Assembly (NCBI GenBank): GCA_040394735.1
Contig: JBEBRR010000002.1
Span: 1 to 64,000, forward strand
From: Leadbetterella byssophila_A
GTDB taxonomy: Bacteria; Bacteroidota; Bacteroidia; Cytophagales; Spirosomataceae
DNA: 64,000 bases
Direction of reading: 5' to 3'
The position numbers and the translations under genes were made by a program. Each line of letters opens with the position of its first letter. Position 1 is the stretch's first letter. The notes below the pieces were generated by a model. It was not told the origin of the DNA. It saw only the letters and a program-made list of their open reading frames with translations, and searched no databases. Shown here piece after piece: positions 31,376-39,541 of the stretch.

Positions 31376-34321
31376 TTGAGAGCAAAGAACCTGATACTTT
31401 TTCTGTATATTCTAACGAGTTTCGGACTTTCCGCTCAGGTCAGGAGACAGGGAGCGGATGCCCAGCCTGTGCGGAGCGGTTCTTCCGGGGTACTGCCGAA
31501 GGATACCGTAAAGCTGATGCTGGCGGACTCGCTGATCAGCAAGGAAAGCGGGCTGACCACCACCGTAAAGCGATACGCGAAAGACTCCGTAATCTTTAAT
31601 GTAAAAAAGAAGCTTTACCATCTCTATACCGATGCCAAAGTAGAATATCTGCCTACCCGGCTGGGAGCGGATTATGTGCTTCTCAACTGGGGGAATAACG
31701 AAATTTTTGCCCATGGAGTACCGGATCTCACGGATAGCACCGGTAAGATGGTAAGAGGAAAGCCGGTCTTTGAAGACGGAACCGAGATCTATCATATGGA
31801 TACCATCCGGTATAATTTCAAAAGCCGGCGGGCCAAGATTTATTCGGTAGCCACCGAGCAGGGAGAAGGATATATCCATGGAAAGGTGGTCAAAAAAGAT
31901 CAGTATGATAATCTTCACCTGGGTTTCGCCAAGTATACCACCTGTAACCTGGCCGAGCCTCACTTCCACATTTCGGCTAAAAAAATCATGTTCATCAATA
32001 AGAAATCGGCCATTTCCGGGCCTTTCAATATTGTAGTACATGATATTCCCCTGCCCATCGGCTTCCTGTTCGGCTTCTTCCCGGTGCAGCCCAAGCAGGA
32101 GATCGGCACGTCAGGGTTTGTAATGGGAAGCTATGGGGAGCAGCGGAATGACGGCCGGGGATTTTATTTCAACGATTTCGGGTATTACCATGCCTTCAAT
32201 GAAAAAATCAGCAATACCCTGACCTTCCAGGTGTATTCCAACCTGAGTTTCGGGGTAAAAGAGCAGGTGGATTATTCCAAAAAATACAAGTATAACGGTA
32301 CATTTTCGCTGCAGTTTAACCGGAACGTGCAAAGCAACCAGTACGGCCTCAGGGGCAAGGAATATAACCCGGCCAACAACCAGTTCAATGTGGTGTGGTC
32401 ACACTCCCCCAGGAGTCTGAGAACCGACAGGAGTTTTTCCTCCAACATGAACTACATGACCAACGGTTTCAATGCCAGTAACGTAAAGACCTCCAACCTG
32501 AGTACCGTTACGCAGAATAACGTGGGCGGAAGTATCAACTATATGCGGAACTTCGGGAAGCTCTATACCTCTACGTATTCTTTTTCCATCAGCCAGAACC
32601 AGAATAACTTTACCTCTAACCTGGGCTATTCCATGGGTTTGAAGCAGTTCAACCCCTTTGTGAAGGAGAAAAACCAGACCGGCAGGTGGTATGAGTCTTT
32701 CCGGGTGGGGCTGAACCTTACCGGGGGCATTGCGGCCACCAACAGCATTACCAACCGGTCTTCTTCGTATACCGACTACAATATTGCCGGGATCAATAAC
32801 TCGCCGTATACCGAAGCTCAGCAGCGGCGTATCAATGAACTGAACCTGCTGATTTATGACCTTAACCTGTCGCTGGAAGAAAGGCAGGCGTATCAGAAGG
32901 AGCTGGACGGCCTGCAGAGTCCGAAGCTCCAGGGACTGGGGCCTATCCTGAAGAACAGCCGGGTGACCAACTCGTATAATGTTCCCATTACTTTACCCAA
33001 CATCAAGATCCTGAAGTACATTAACCTGACGCCTTCTATTTCCATGCGGGGAGACCTGTATGACCGGAGTCTGAACTATACCTATGTGAATGAAAGCAGG
33101 GAGATGACGCTTTCCAACGGCAGCAGGGTGATTGTGAACGTAAATGATAATATTGATACGCTCAGCTATGTGAGAGACAGCACCGGGCTGCATGTGAATA
33201 TGAATTCCCAGAGCGGAGGGGTGGTGGTCATCGATACGGTAAAGGGGATGAATTTTGCCAACCAGGTGGCGTTTGGCGCCAGCATGAACACCCGTTTTTA
33301 CGGTACATTCAACCTGGGGCAGCGGAGCAGAATCCAGGCTATCCGGCACACGGTCAATCCTTCGGTAGGCTTCAGCTATACCCCGCAGAACAAGCTGTCG
33401 GTTTACCAGCAGGTCCGGTCGGACTCCGTTAACGCCTACCGGTACCTGCCGCGGTACATCGGCGGAAGCGGGAGCTCCTCGCGCGACGCGGGAAATGTCA
33501 GCTTTTCCATAAGTAACCAGCTGGAGGCCAAGGTCAGGAGCCGGTCAGACACCTCCGAAACCGACTTTGAGAAAATCATGCTGCTGGATAACTTCAACAT
33601 CAGCACCAGCTATAATATTTTTGCACGAAAAGACATGAATGAGTTTGCGTTATCGAACATATCCCTGTCTACCAATACGTCATTGTTCAAGCGGAAGCTG
33701 AATATGAATGCCTCTGCCACACTGGATCCGTACATGTACATCGCCGATCCCATGGTTAAGAGCAATGAGGCGGGGATCCGGATCCCCACCTTTAAATGGA
33801 AACGGCGCAGCACGGAATATGAAGATACGGATGTGGGCTCTTACCTGACCTCGCTGACCTTTGGCGCCAGCACCAGCCTTAACCCGGAAGTGTTTAAGGG
33901 AGAATCCGGAGCAAGGACGAACACCCCGGCGACCAATCCCAATACCAACCTGCCCCTGAACCCGATGGATTACGTGGATTTCAATATTCCATGGAACTTA
34001 AATGTCAATTATTCGGCAAGTTATAACAAGCAGGGCCGTGCTCCTGAACGCTGGACGATGGCCTTGTCTTTTTCCGGCGACCTGAGCCTTACGAAAAACA
34101 CGAAGGTTACCTTTAACAGCGGCTGGGATTTCCGGTTCAACCAGATCACCCTGACCACGGTGGGTATTGTACGGGAGCTTCACTGCTGGATGTTCTCGCT
34201 GAACTGGACGCCTATTTCGGGCAGCGCCATGCGAAGCGGAGGCTTTGACTTTACCCTGCGGCCGAAAGCCAACCTGCTTAAAGATCTGAAGGTTACCCGG
34301 AGAAGGGCGGGGAGTTATTAA
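31376..34321 (+). CDS. lptD: LptD-like outer membrane LPS-assembly protein
   Basis: A 981-residue outer membrane barrel protein with a signal peptide (LILFLYILTSFGLSAQ). The N-terminal periplasmic part (~60-230) is of the OstA/LptA-like type (YLPTRLGADYVLLNWGNNEIFAHGVPD, KIYSVATEQGEGYIHGKVV). The rest is a barrel rich in alternating aromatic and Asn/Ser/Thr residues, ending with a C-terminal Tyr. Bacteroidota LptD homologues sit beside an amidase and an MCE gene as here. The start is TTG at 31376, as no ATG gives a full signal peptide. It presumably receives LPS at the cell surface end of the Lpt bridge. Confidence 0.85.
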   Translation: MRAKNLILFLYILTSFGLSAQVRRQGADAQPVRSGSSGVLPKDTVKLMLADSLISKESGLTTTVKRYAKDSVIFNVKKKLYHLYTDAKVEYLPTRLGADYVLLNWGNNEIFAHGVPDLTDSTGKMVRGKPVFEDGTEIYHMDTIRYNFKSRRAKIYSVATEQGEGYIHGKVVKKDQYDNLHLGFAKYTTCNLAEPHFHISAKKIMFINKKSAISGPFNIVVHDIPLPIGFLFGFFPVQPKQEIGTSGFVMGSYGEQRNDGRGFYFNDFGYYHAFNEKISNTLTFQVYSNLSFGVKEQVDYSKKYKYNGTFSLQFNRNVQSNQYGLRGKEYNPANNQFNVVWSHSPRSLRTDRSFSSNMNYMTNGFNASNVKTSNLSTVTQNNVGGSINYMRNFGKLYTSTYSFSISQNQNNFTSNLGYSMGLKQFNPFVKEKNQTGRWYESFRVGLNLTGGIAATNSITNRSSSYTDYNIAGINNSPYTEAQQRRINELNLLIYDLNLSLEERQAYQKELDGLQSPKLQGLGPILKNSRVTNSYNVPITLPNIKILKYINLTPSISMRGDLYDRSLNYTYVNESREMTLSNGSRVIVNVNDNIDTLSYVRDSTGLHVNMNSQSGGVVVIDTVKGMNFANQVAFGASMNTRFYGTFNLGQRSRIQAIRHTVNPSVGFSYTPQNKLSVYQQVRSDSVNAYRYLPRYIGGSGSSSRDAGNVSFSISNQLEAKVRSRSDTSETDFEKIMLLDNFNISTSYNIFARKDMNEFALSNISLSTNTSLFKRKLNMNASATLDPYMYIADPMVKSNEAGIRIPTFKWKRRSTEYEDTDVGSYLTSLTFGASTSLNPEVFKGESGARTNTPATNPNTNLPLNPMDYVDFNIPWNLNVNYSASYNKQGRAPERWTMALSFSGDLSLTKNTKVTFNSGWDFRFNQITLTTVGIVRELHCWMFSLNWTPISGSAMRSGGFDFTLRPKANLLKDLKVTRRRAGSY

Positions 34322-34324
34322 TGA

Positions 34325-34385
34325 GTTCCGGGTAAATTAGTTCGTAGGTCAGGCCATCGGCTACTCGGAACTTACTACCCGGAAC
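34325..34385. repeat. Inverted repeat (10-bp arms), dispersed element
   Basis: Arms GTTCCGGGTA (34325-34334) and TACCCGGAAC (34376-34385) enclose a 41-base centre that contains further GTTCG/CGGAAC-like pieces. The 12-mer GAGTTCCGGGTA at 34323-34334 recurs at 60587-60598, upstream of the sensor gene. It fits a short dispersed palindromic element rather than a standard terminator. Confidence 0.5.
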
Positions 34386-34387
34386 TA

Positions 34388-35302
34388 TCATATTTCCACG
34401 CTCGAAAGGCTCAGGAACTCCCGTACCCGGCCTACAATTTCCTCTTTGGTAAGGTACTGCATTCTTTCCGTTCCGAATTTCTCCACGCAGAAGGACGCCA
34501 TGGCAGAACCGTAGATCACTGCCCGTTTCATATTTTCGAAGCTGGTGTCATCGGTCTGGGCCAGGTACCCGATAAAGCCTCCGGCAAAGGTATCTCCGGC
34601 ACCGGTGGGGTCAAAGACCTCTTCCAGGGGCAGGGCAGGGCAGAAAAAGATCTTATCGTCCTGGAAAAGAAGCGCGCCGTGCTCTCCCTTTTTGATCACC
34701 AGTGACTTCGGTCCCATGGTGAGGATTTTTTTGGCAGCTTTCTTTAAAGAGTACTCTCCGGAAAGCTGGCGGGCCTCTGAATCGTTGATGGTAAGGCAGT
34801 CAATTTCTTTCAACACCATTTTCAAATCATCCATCATAATGTCCATCCACAGGTTCATGGTATCCAACATCACGAATTTCGGGCGTTTACGAAGCTTTTT
34901 AAGCGTCTGGTGCTGGATCATGGGCACCAGGTTACCGAGCATCAGGTAGGTGGCGTCCTGGTAAGATTCGGGGATTACGGGCTCCCAGTTTTCGAAAACA
35001 CCCAGCTGGGTATCCAGGGTGTCGCGGTGGTTCATATCCTGGTGGTACCGGCCGTGCCAGAAAAAGGTTTTGCCATTCGGGTCTACGGCAAGGCCTTCGG
35101 TATTGATCCCGTGCTTTTTAAAGGTTTCCATCATTTCTGCAGGAAAATCATTTCCTACAATACCCACAAGATTATTCTTCGTGGCGAAATAAGAAGCTGT
35201 GAGGGTGATAAAGGTGGCTGCACCGCCTACAATTTTGTCTGTACTTCCGAAAGGGGTTTCTAATTTGTCAAAGGCTACAGAACCTACCGTTAAAAGACTC
35301 AT
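34388..35302 (-). CDS. PfkB-family sugar/nucleoside kinase
   Basis: A 304-residue cytoplasmic kinase of the ribokinase/PfkB fold. N-terminal GSVAFDKLETPFGSTDKIVGGAATF binds the substrate (the GG of family motif 1). The C-terminal DPTGAGDTFAGGF is motif 2 with the catalytic Asp. The sugar or nucleoside cannot be told from sequence; adenosine-kinase-like and ribokinase-like homologues are both possible. It stands alone with its own promoter. Length is normal for the family. Confidence 0.88.
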   Translation of the reverse strand: MSLLTVGSVAFDKLETPFGSTDKIVGGAATFITLTASYFATKNNLVGIVGNDFPAEMMETFKKHGINTEGLAVDPNGKTFFWHGRYHQDMNHRDTLDTQLGVFENWEPVIPESYQDATYLMLGNLVPMIQHQTLKKLRKRPKFVMLDTMNLWMDIMMDDLKMVLKEIDCLTINDSEARQLSGEYSLKKAAKKILTMGPKSLVIKKGEHGALLFQDDKIFFCPALPLEEVFDPTGAGDTFAGGFIGYLAQTDDTSFENMKRAVIYGSAMASFCVEKFGTERMQYLTKEEIVGRVREFLSLSSVEI

Positions 35303-35321
35303 TTATATATGTTTTTTGGCG

Positions 35322-35329
35322 CAAAAATA
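35322..35329 (-). promoter_or_regulatory. -7 promoter element for the PfkB kinase gene
   Basis: TATTTTTG on the minus strand is an exact -7 match, 19 bases before the ATG. Confidence 0.5.
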
Positions 35330-35414
35330 CTTTCTAAAACCAAAAGAATGCTAGTTTTGAGCGGAAAAAACAAAATAACTGTGTTTATTTTTTTAATTCT
35401 CTGCCAAAAAAAAT

Positions 35415-35446
35415 TACATTTGCAATGCAAAAAGACACTACCTTTG
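35415..35446 (+). promoter_or_regulatory. Tandem promoter elements for the secreted duplicated-domain protein
   Basis: Two exact -7 matches lie in series: TACATTTG (35415-35422) and TACCTTTG (35439-35446). The TTTG ending the first is 16 bases before the second and may serve as its -33 element. The proximal start would give a leader of about 50 bases. The arrangement suggests strong expression. Confidence 0.6.
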
Positions 35447-35503
35447 TCTTGAGTTTTGTTTATTAGTAAATTAAATCAAGTTACAGGAATAAAATTTCTC
35501 ACA

Positions 35504-36955
35504 ATGAAAAAGAGATTATTAAGTTTTGTCACAATTCAGGCGGTTGCACTTCTAGTTGGGGCTTTCTCATTCCAAAGTTTTGGGCAGGGTACCAAACCTT
35601 GTTGTGAAGAGCTTGTTAATGCTTTCGGCCCTGCCTCATCAAGCAAACCGGTGCTTCTAAGAAGATTAGGAACAAGTCCTCAGTTTGGGGAAATCCCTCA
35701 GCACACTTCTAAATCGGCGTATGATCATTTGAAAAAAGTGCATACCCGGAACCTGAAAGGAAGCCGCCAGGAAATGGATCGTTTCCTTAGTCTGCTGGGA
35801 TACTCCGGTCTTAATGACCCTTCATTTACTGTAGACAAAATTACTCCGGCTATTCTTCCTAAAGGTAAGATAGGCTGGATGGGCGGTTATTCACGCGGCC
35901 ACCAGTACAAATGGTCTATTCTGGGTAACCCGTTCCCTACCTTTAAAATTGTTTCAAAAGACGGTAAATGCCACGCTTACATCATGAAAAAATGTGGTAA
36001 CGCGTTCTTTGATCCTAACGAGCAGATTTGTCCGGATCCGCAGGTTCCATGTAAAACACAGGAATTGTCTTTTGCCGGAGACGGAAGCATCAAAGTCGGT
36101 GACGTGATCAATACCACGCAGACACTGCCTATCATCGGTACTTACAATGACAAGAAACTTTGTATCGGCGAACAAACCGTAGGAGTAAGACTTACCTATG
36201 AGCTTTCAGCTGAAGGTAAAGTGGATTACGCGAGAACATTCCAGGTATGTGATTATGGTACCAATGCGCCCAGCAGCCTGAATATGCCGGTTCTGATGGA
36301 GTATGAAATATCTGCTTCCAATGTAACCCTGGGCGGCGAGAACGGTGGTTCACTGCAGGTGCCCCTGACCAAGAAGCAGTACAACAGAATGAGAAAACTG
36401 TACAGTGCGTGTCCTGCTGACGCAGAAAGCACTACTACTTCAGCTTCTGCCCTGGTAGCCAATAAAGTAAGCAATTTCTCAGAAGGTTCTGTGGCCCCTG
36501 CTATCACCAAAACCCTTGTTAACACAGATAATTGTGTAAGACAAACCCTGTCACTGAGCGGTAATGGTGAAGTGGCTGATGTGTCGGCGAAAAGCGGTAC
36601 GCAGGAAGTGACCGTGATCGGAAGATACATCAAGGAAGGAAAACTTAAGAAAGGAGAAACAGCGGATAAGTACAGATGTCTGGGTACTTACAGCCTGCCT
36701 GCCAACTCGCAGGTACAGTACAACCTGAAAGGTAACAGCAAGATTGAGCATATCATTGAGGTGTGTGATGACGGAAACGTAAATCCTAATGAGTCCATCA
36801 CCGTTCCTATGACCATCAACAGCGAGTTTACCAAGCAGGATGTAATGGTAGGAGATTATGGTAAGGTATATATCCCGCTTACTAAGAAGCAATACAAGAA
36901 AGTAAGCAAAATCTATAGCAGATGTTGTGCAGACGGAAGCACCAAGTGTTTCTAA
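35504..36955 (+). CDS. Secreted protein of unknown function with an internal duplication of a four-Cys domain
   Basis: A 483-residue protein with signal peptide MKKRLLSFVTIQAVALLVGAFSFQSFGQ (cleavage near 28). I do not recognise the family. Residues ~30-180 form an N-terminal domain with Cys pair 33-34 and a GWMGGYSRGHQYKW segment. Two copies of a ~125-residue domain follow (~183-303 and ~344-475). Each has four Cys at matching places (183, 220, 249, 303 and 344, 392, 421, 474), a VCD core, and ends in VPLTKKQYNRMRKLYSAC or IPLTKKQYKKVSKIYSRC. The Cys suggest disulfide-bonded, exported domains. No T9SS sorting domain, lipobox or membrane anchor is seen. It is a single-gene unit with strong promoter matches and its own terminator. 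The ATG at 35504 is preferred over an upstream in-frame start at 35456 because it gives a clean signal peptide. Confidence 0.85.
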   Translation: MKKRLLSFVTIQAVALLVGAFSFQSFGQGTKPCCEELVNAFGPASSSKPVLLRRLGTSPQFGEIPQHTSKSAYDHLKKVHTRNLKGSRQEMDRFLSLLGYSGLNDPSFTVDKITPAILPKGKIGWMGGYSRGHQYKWSILGNPFPTFKIVSKDGKCHAYIMKKCGNAFFDPNEQICPDPQVPCKTQELSFAGDGSIKVGDVINTTQTLPIIGTYNDKKLCIGEQTVGVRLTYELSAEGKVDYARTFQVCDYGTNAPSSLNMPVLMEYEISASNVTLGGENGGSLQVPLTKKQYNRMRKLYSACPADAESTTTSASALVANKVSNFSEGSVAPAITKTLVNTDNCVRQTLSLSGNGEVADVSAKSGTQEVTVIGRYIKEGKLKKGETADKYRCLGTYSLPANSQVQYNLKGNSKIEHIIEVCDDGNVNPNESITVPMTINSEFTKQDVMVGDYGKVYIPLTKKQYKKVSKIYSRCCADGSTKCF

Positions 36956-36976
36956 GACCACGGATAAGATAAAAAG

Positions 36977-37002
36977 AAAAGGCCCTCTGCTGAGGGCCTT
37001 TT
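36977..37002 (+). terminator. Terminator after the secreted duplicated-domain gene
   Basis: An 11-bp stem AAAAGGCCCTC / GAGGGCCTTTT with a TGCT loop, followed by more T residues. Confidence 0.9.
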
Positions 37003-37143
37003 TTTATTTAACCTTATAGTAATTTAGTGAACAGTGAATAACTAAAAGTAAACAGTTATGGAACAGGAAGTATTACTAAATGCCGGATCTTCCTTACCTT
37101 TAATTTATATGCACTTATGTGCCTTATATGGTTTTCAGGCTTG

Positions 37144-37650
37144 TTAACCTTTCTGATGAATACGGGCGAAAGTGCTGACCAGCCACTGGCTTTCTTCCCT
37201 GGAAATGAGATCAAGGGTGCTGTCGGCCAAGGAAGCTACGGCGTCTATATCATTGACTATTTTAAGCAGATCTTTGGCCTCCTCCTTATCTTTTATCCCG
37301 TTCCTGATGTCATTCATGGCATCCAACAGGGGCGTTAATTCGCGCCTTCTCCGTTCCCTGCTGATTTGGCGGGTAACTTTCCAGATGTCTTTTTCGGCTA
37401 CGAAATATTCCTTGCGCTCTCCGGGAATCAGTTGTTTGAATATTAATCCCCAGCTGATAAGGTCACGGAGATTCATGTTCACATTACCGCGGGAAATCTG
37501 CAGCTCTTCCATGATCTCGTCTGCATTGAGGGCTTTTTCTGAGAGCAGAAGCAGGGCGTGGATCTGAGACATGGTCCTGTTTATCCCCCATTGTGTGGAT
37601 AGGGTACCCCAGGTGTGAATGAACCTGTCTTTAGCTTCTTTAAGTTCCAT
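37144..37650 (-). CDS. GbsR/MarR-like transcriptional regulator
   Basis: A 168-residue winged-helix protein of the GbsR/OpuAR branch of the MarR family. The helix-turn-helix is TMSQIHALLLLSEKALNADEIMEELQISRGNVNMNLRDLISWGLI (~25-70). The C-terminal half is helical and probably dimerises. GbsR relatives control osmoprotectant uptake and choline metabolism; no such target genes are visible here. The ATG at 37650 is chosen over a GTG at 37665. A 14-base inverted repeat over the likely -7 region suggests autoregulation. Confidence 0.85.
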   Translation of the reverse strand: MELKEAKDRFIHTWGTLSTQWGINRTMSQIHALLLLSEKALNADEIMEELQISRGNVNMNLRDLISWGLIFKQLIPGERKEYFVAEKDIWKVTRQISRERRRRELTPLLDAMNDIRNGIKDKEEAKDLLKIVNDIDAVASLADSTLDLISREESQWLVSTFARIHQKG

Positions 37651-37672
37651 CGTATTAAACAGCACGTAATAA

Positions 37673-37686
37673 TTACTTCAAAGTAA
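37673..37686. promoter_or_regulatory. Probable autoregulatory operator of the GbsR-like gene
   Basis: TTACTT-CA-AAGTAA is a perfect 14-base inverted repeat about 23-36 bases upstream of the ATG. On the minus strand it reads TTACTTTGAAGTAA, which embeds a -7-like TTACTTTG, so a bound dimer would block transcription. Confidence 0.5.
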
Positions 37687-37787
37687 ATATAAATATTTTG
37701 AATTTTCAAAAAATTCTGAAAATTATTAAACATTTTGAAGCCAGTTTATTACGGAAAGCAGCCTTCCGGAAGGGAAAAGAGGCGGGA

Positions 37788-38447
37788 TCAAACGGGAACG
37801 ACCCGGATATTGGCGCTGATCTGCTGACTGAAGGTCCGGGGTATATTTTCATTGATGACCACCTGCTGTGACCGGTCAAAATCCATGGTTTCGAGGATAC
37901 GGATGATGTCGCCGAGCTTGAATCCCAGGCGGTCGATCTGCCGCAGGAAGCGGTCATCGGATGATCCCACAGCCATAAACCGGTAAAGCGTACCCGGGGC
38001 GCCTTCTGATAAGGAAATGAAATTCTGAACGGCTATTTCTCCTCTTTCATCGGGAATGGGTGATCCGTGGGGATCTGTTTTTGGATAATTCAGGATCTCG
38101 TCGATCTTTTGAAAAAGCTTGGGCGACCGGATATGCTCCAGCTGTTCGGCCACTTCGTGAACCTCGTCCCAGCCAAACCCCATTTTTTCTACCAGGAACA
38201 TCTCTACCAGGCGGTGTTTACGTATAATTAACCCGGCAGATCTTCTGCCTTCTTCGGTAAGCCGGAGAGGCTTGTATTTCTCATAGGTGACCAGCGCTTT
38301 GGAAGCCAGTTTTTTTACCATACTATTGACGGTGGGCATTTTAATATCCAGGCTCTTACTGAGGTCCAGCACAGATACTTCCGGATTTTCCACACTAAGG
38401 TGAAAGAGAGCTTTCAGATAATTTTCTTCAGTCAATGTCATCATCAT
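37788..38447 (-). CDS. DtxR/MntR-family metal-dependent repressor
   Basis: A ~219-residue metal-sensing repressor. An N-terminal winged helix (TLTEENYLKALFHLSVENPEVSVLDLSKSLDIKMPTVNSMVKKL) is followed by the metal-binding/dimerisation domain with LTEEGRRSAGLIIRKHRLVEMFLVEKMGFGWDEVHEVAEQLEH and DPHGSPIP. The C-terminal FeoA/SH3-like domain (~145-215) is present. Metal ligands resemble those of MntR/IdeR-type proteins; Mn or Fe specificity cannot be assigned. Three ATGs lie in a row (38447, 38444, 38441). The longer frame starting at 38534 is ignored because it precedes the promoter. No metal transporter gene is adjacent. Confidence 0.88.
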   Translation of the reverse strand: MMMTLTEENYLKALFHLSVENPEVSVLDLSKSLDIKMPTVNSMVKKLASKALVTYEKYKPLRLTEEGRRSAGLIIRKHRLVEMFLVEKMGFGWDEVHEVAEQLEHIRSPKLFQKIDEILNYPKTDPHGSPIPDERGEIAVQNFISLSEGAPGTLYRFMAVGSSDDRFLRQIDRLGFKLGDIIRILETMDFDRSQQVVINENIPRTFSQQISANIRVVPV

Positions 38448-38450
38448 ACA

Positions 38451-38458
38451 CAAATTTA
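38451..38458 (-). promoter_or_regulatory. -7 promoter element for the DtxR-like gene (near-leaderless)
   Basis: TAAATTTG on the minus strand is an exact -7 match ending only 4 bases before the first ATG. Transcription would begin at or within the triple ATG, implying a leaderless or nearly leaderless mRNA. Confidence 0.45.
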
Positions 38459-38495
38459 CTCGAATATTTTTAATGTTCTTCGCCTGAAAAGCCCT

Positions 38496-38503
38496 TAGTT
38501 TTG
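38496..38503 (+). promoter_or_regulatory. -7 promoter element for the MDR oxidoreductase gene
   Basis: TAGTTTTG is an exact -7 match, 22 bases before the chosen ATG at 38525. It also rules out the earlier in-frame start at 38501, which it overlaps. Confidence 0.5.
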
Positions 38504-38524
38504 AAGCATCAATACCATCAGCAT

Positions 38525-39529
38525 ATGAAAGCACTTATCATGGAGCAATTCGGGGATCTCCGTCATGCGGCTATCCGGGAAACCCAAAGCCCGGAACCGG
38601 GAGATAACGAGGTACTGATCCGGGTGGCAGCCTGCGGGCTTAATTTTCCCGATCTGCTGGTACTGGAAGGGAAATACCAGTTCAAACCGGAACTGCCGTT
38701 TATTCCGGGAGGAGAGTTTACCGGTGTGGTTCTCCGGGCAGGAAAGGAAGCGAAGGGCTTTTACCCCGGCCAGCGGGTTTTTGCGATAGAGCGGTGGGGT
38801 GGCCTGGCGGAAGAGGCAGTGGTTCATGCCAGCCGGCTGTTTCCCGTGCCCGACAGCATGGGCTTAATGGAAGGGGCTTCGCTGCTCTACAATTTCAGTA
38901 CGGCCCTGTACGCCTTAAAGAACAGGGGAGAAGCGAAAGAAGGACAGACCCTGGTGGTATCGGGTGCGTCAGGTGGTGTAGGCCTGGCGGCTATACAGCT
39001 GGGGAAGATATTCGGATTAAAGGTAATTGCCGCGGCGGGAAGTAAGGAGAAGCTGGCTTTATGTGCCTCTTTCGGAGCAGATTACGGTATTCACTATCAT
39101 AATGTGCGGGAAAAAGTGAAGGAGATGACTGCTGGGCGGGGGGCCGACCTGGTACTGGATACAGTAGGAGGCCGTTTTGCGGAACCGGCCGTAAGAAGCC
39201 TGGCCTGGGGTGGGAAATATCTTGTAGTGGGTTTTGCCTCCGGAGAAATCCCGTCTATCCCCCTGAACCTGCTCTTGCTGAAAGGGGCAGAGGTGAGAGG
39301 GGTGTTCTGGGGCAGATTCTCCCGTGATGAGCCGTCACGGCAGCAGGAAAATACAGATGCGATCACCCGTTATCATGCCGAAGGCAGAATACGGAGCTAC
39401 ATAAAGCGGGAGTACCTTCTGGAAGAGGCCGTTCAGGCCCTGGAAGATTATAAGAACAGAAAAATAAACGGGAAAACAGTAATAATCTGCAGTCCGGACC
39501 TTACCGGACAGGAGGAAAAATCGGCATAA
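38525..39529 (+). CDS. Quinone-oxidoreductase-like MDR protein
   Basis: A 334-residue medium-chain dehydrogenase/reductase of the zinc-free quinone oxidoreductase type, which uses NADPH to reduce quinones or enones. An N-terminal GroES-like part (ALIMEQFGDLRHAAIRE, PFIPGGEFTGVV) is followed by the Rossmann domain with TLVVSGASGGVGLAAIQLGK (~140-160). C-terminal RSYIKREYLLEEAVQALEDYKNRKINGKTVI is typical. No zinc-ligand cluster. Divergent from the DtxR-like gene. Start at 38525 (MKALIM) is chosen over 38501, which overlaps the promoter. Confidence 0.88.
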   Translation: MKALIMEQFGDLRHAAIRETQSPEPGDNEVLIRVAACGLNFPDLLVLEGKYQFKPELPFIPGGEFTGVVLRAGKEAKGFYPGQRVFAIERWGGLAEEAVVHASRLFPVPDSMGLMEGASLLYNFSTALYALKNRGEAKEGQTLVVSGASGGVGLAAIQLGKIFGLKVIAAAGSKEKLALCASFGADYGIHYHNVREKVKEMTAGRGADLVLDTVGGRFAEPAVRSLAWGGKYLVVGFASGEIPSIPLNLLLLKGAEVRGVFWGRFSRDEPSRQQENTDAITRYHAEGRIRSYIKREYLLEEAVQALEDYKNRKINGKTVIICSPDLTGQEEKSA

Positions 39530-39541
39530 AATTTCCTTTGT

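Noticed and set aside
37026..37060. AGTGAACAGTGAATAACT-like degenerate repeat after the secreted protein gene
   Set aside because: Resembles short ACAGT-type intergenic repeats in Bacteroidota but is only one imperfect copy here.
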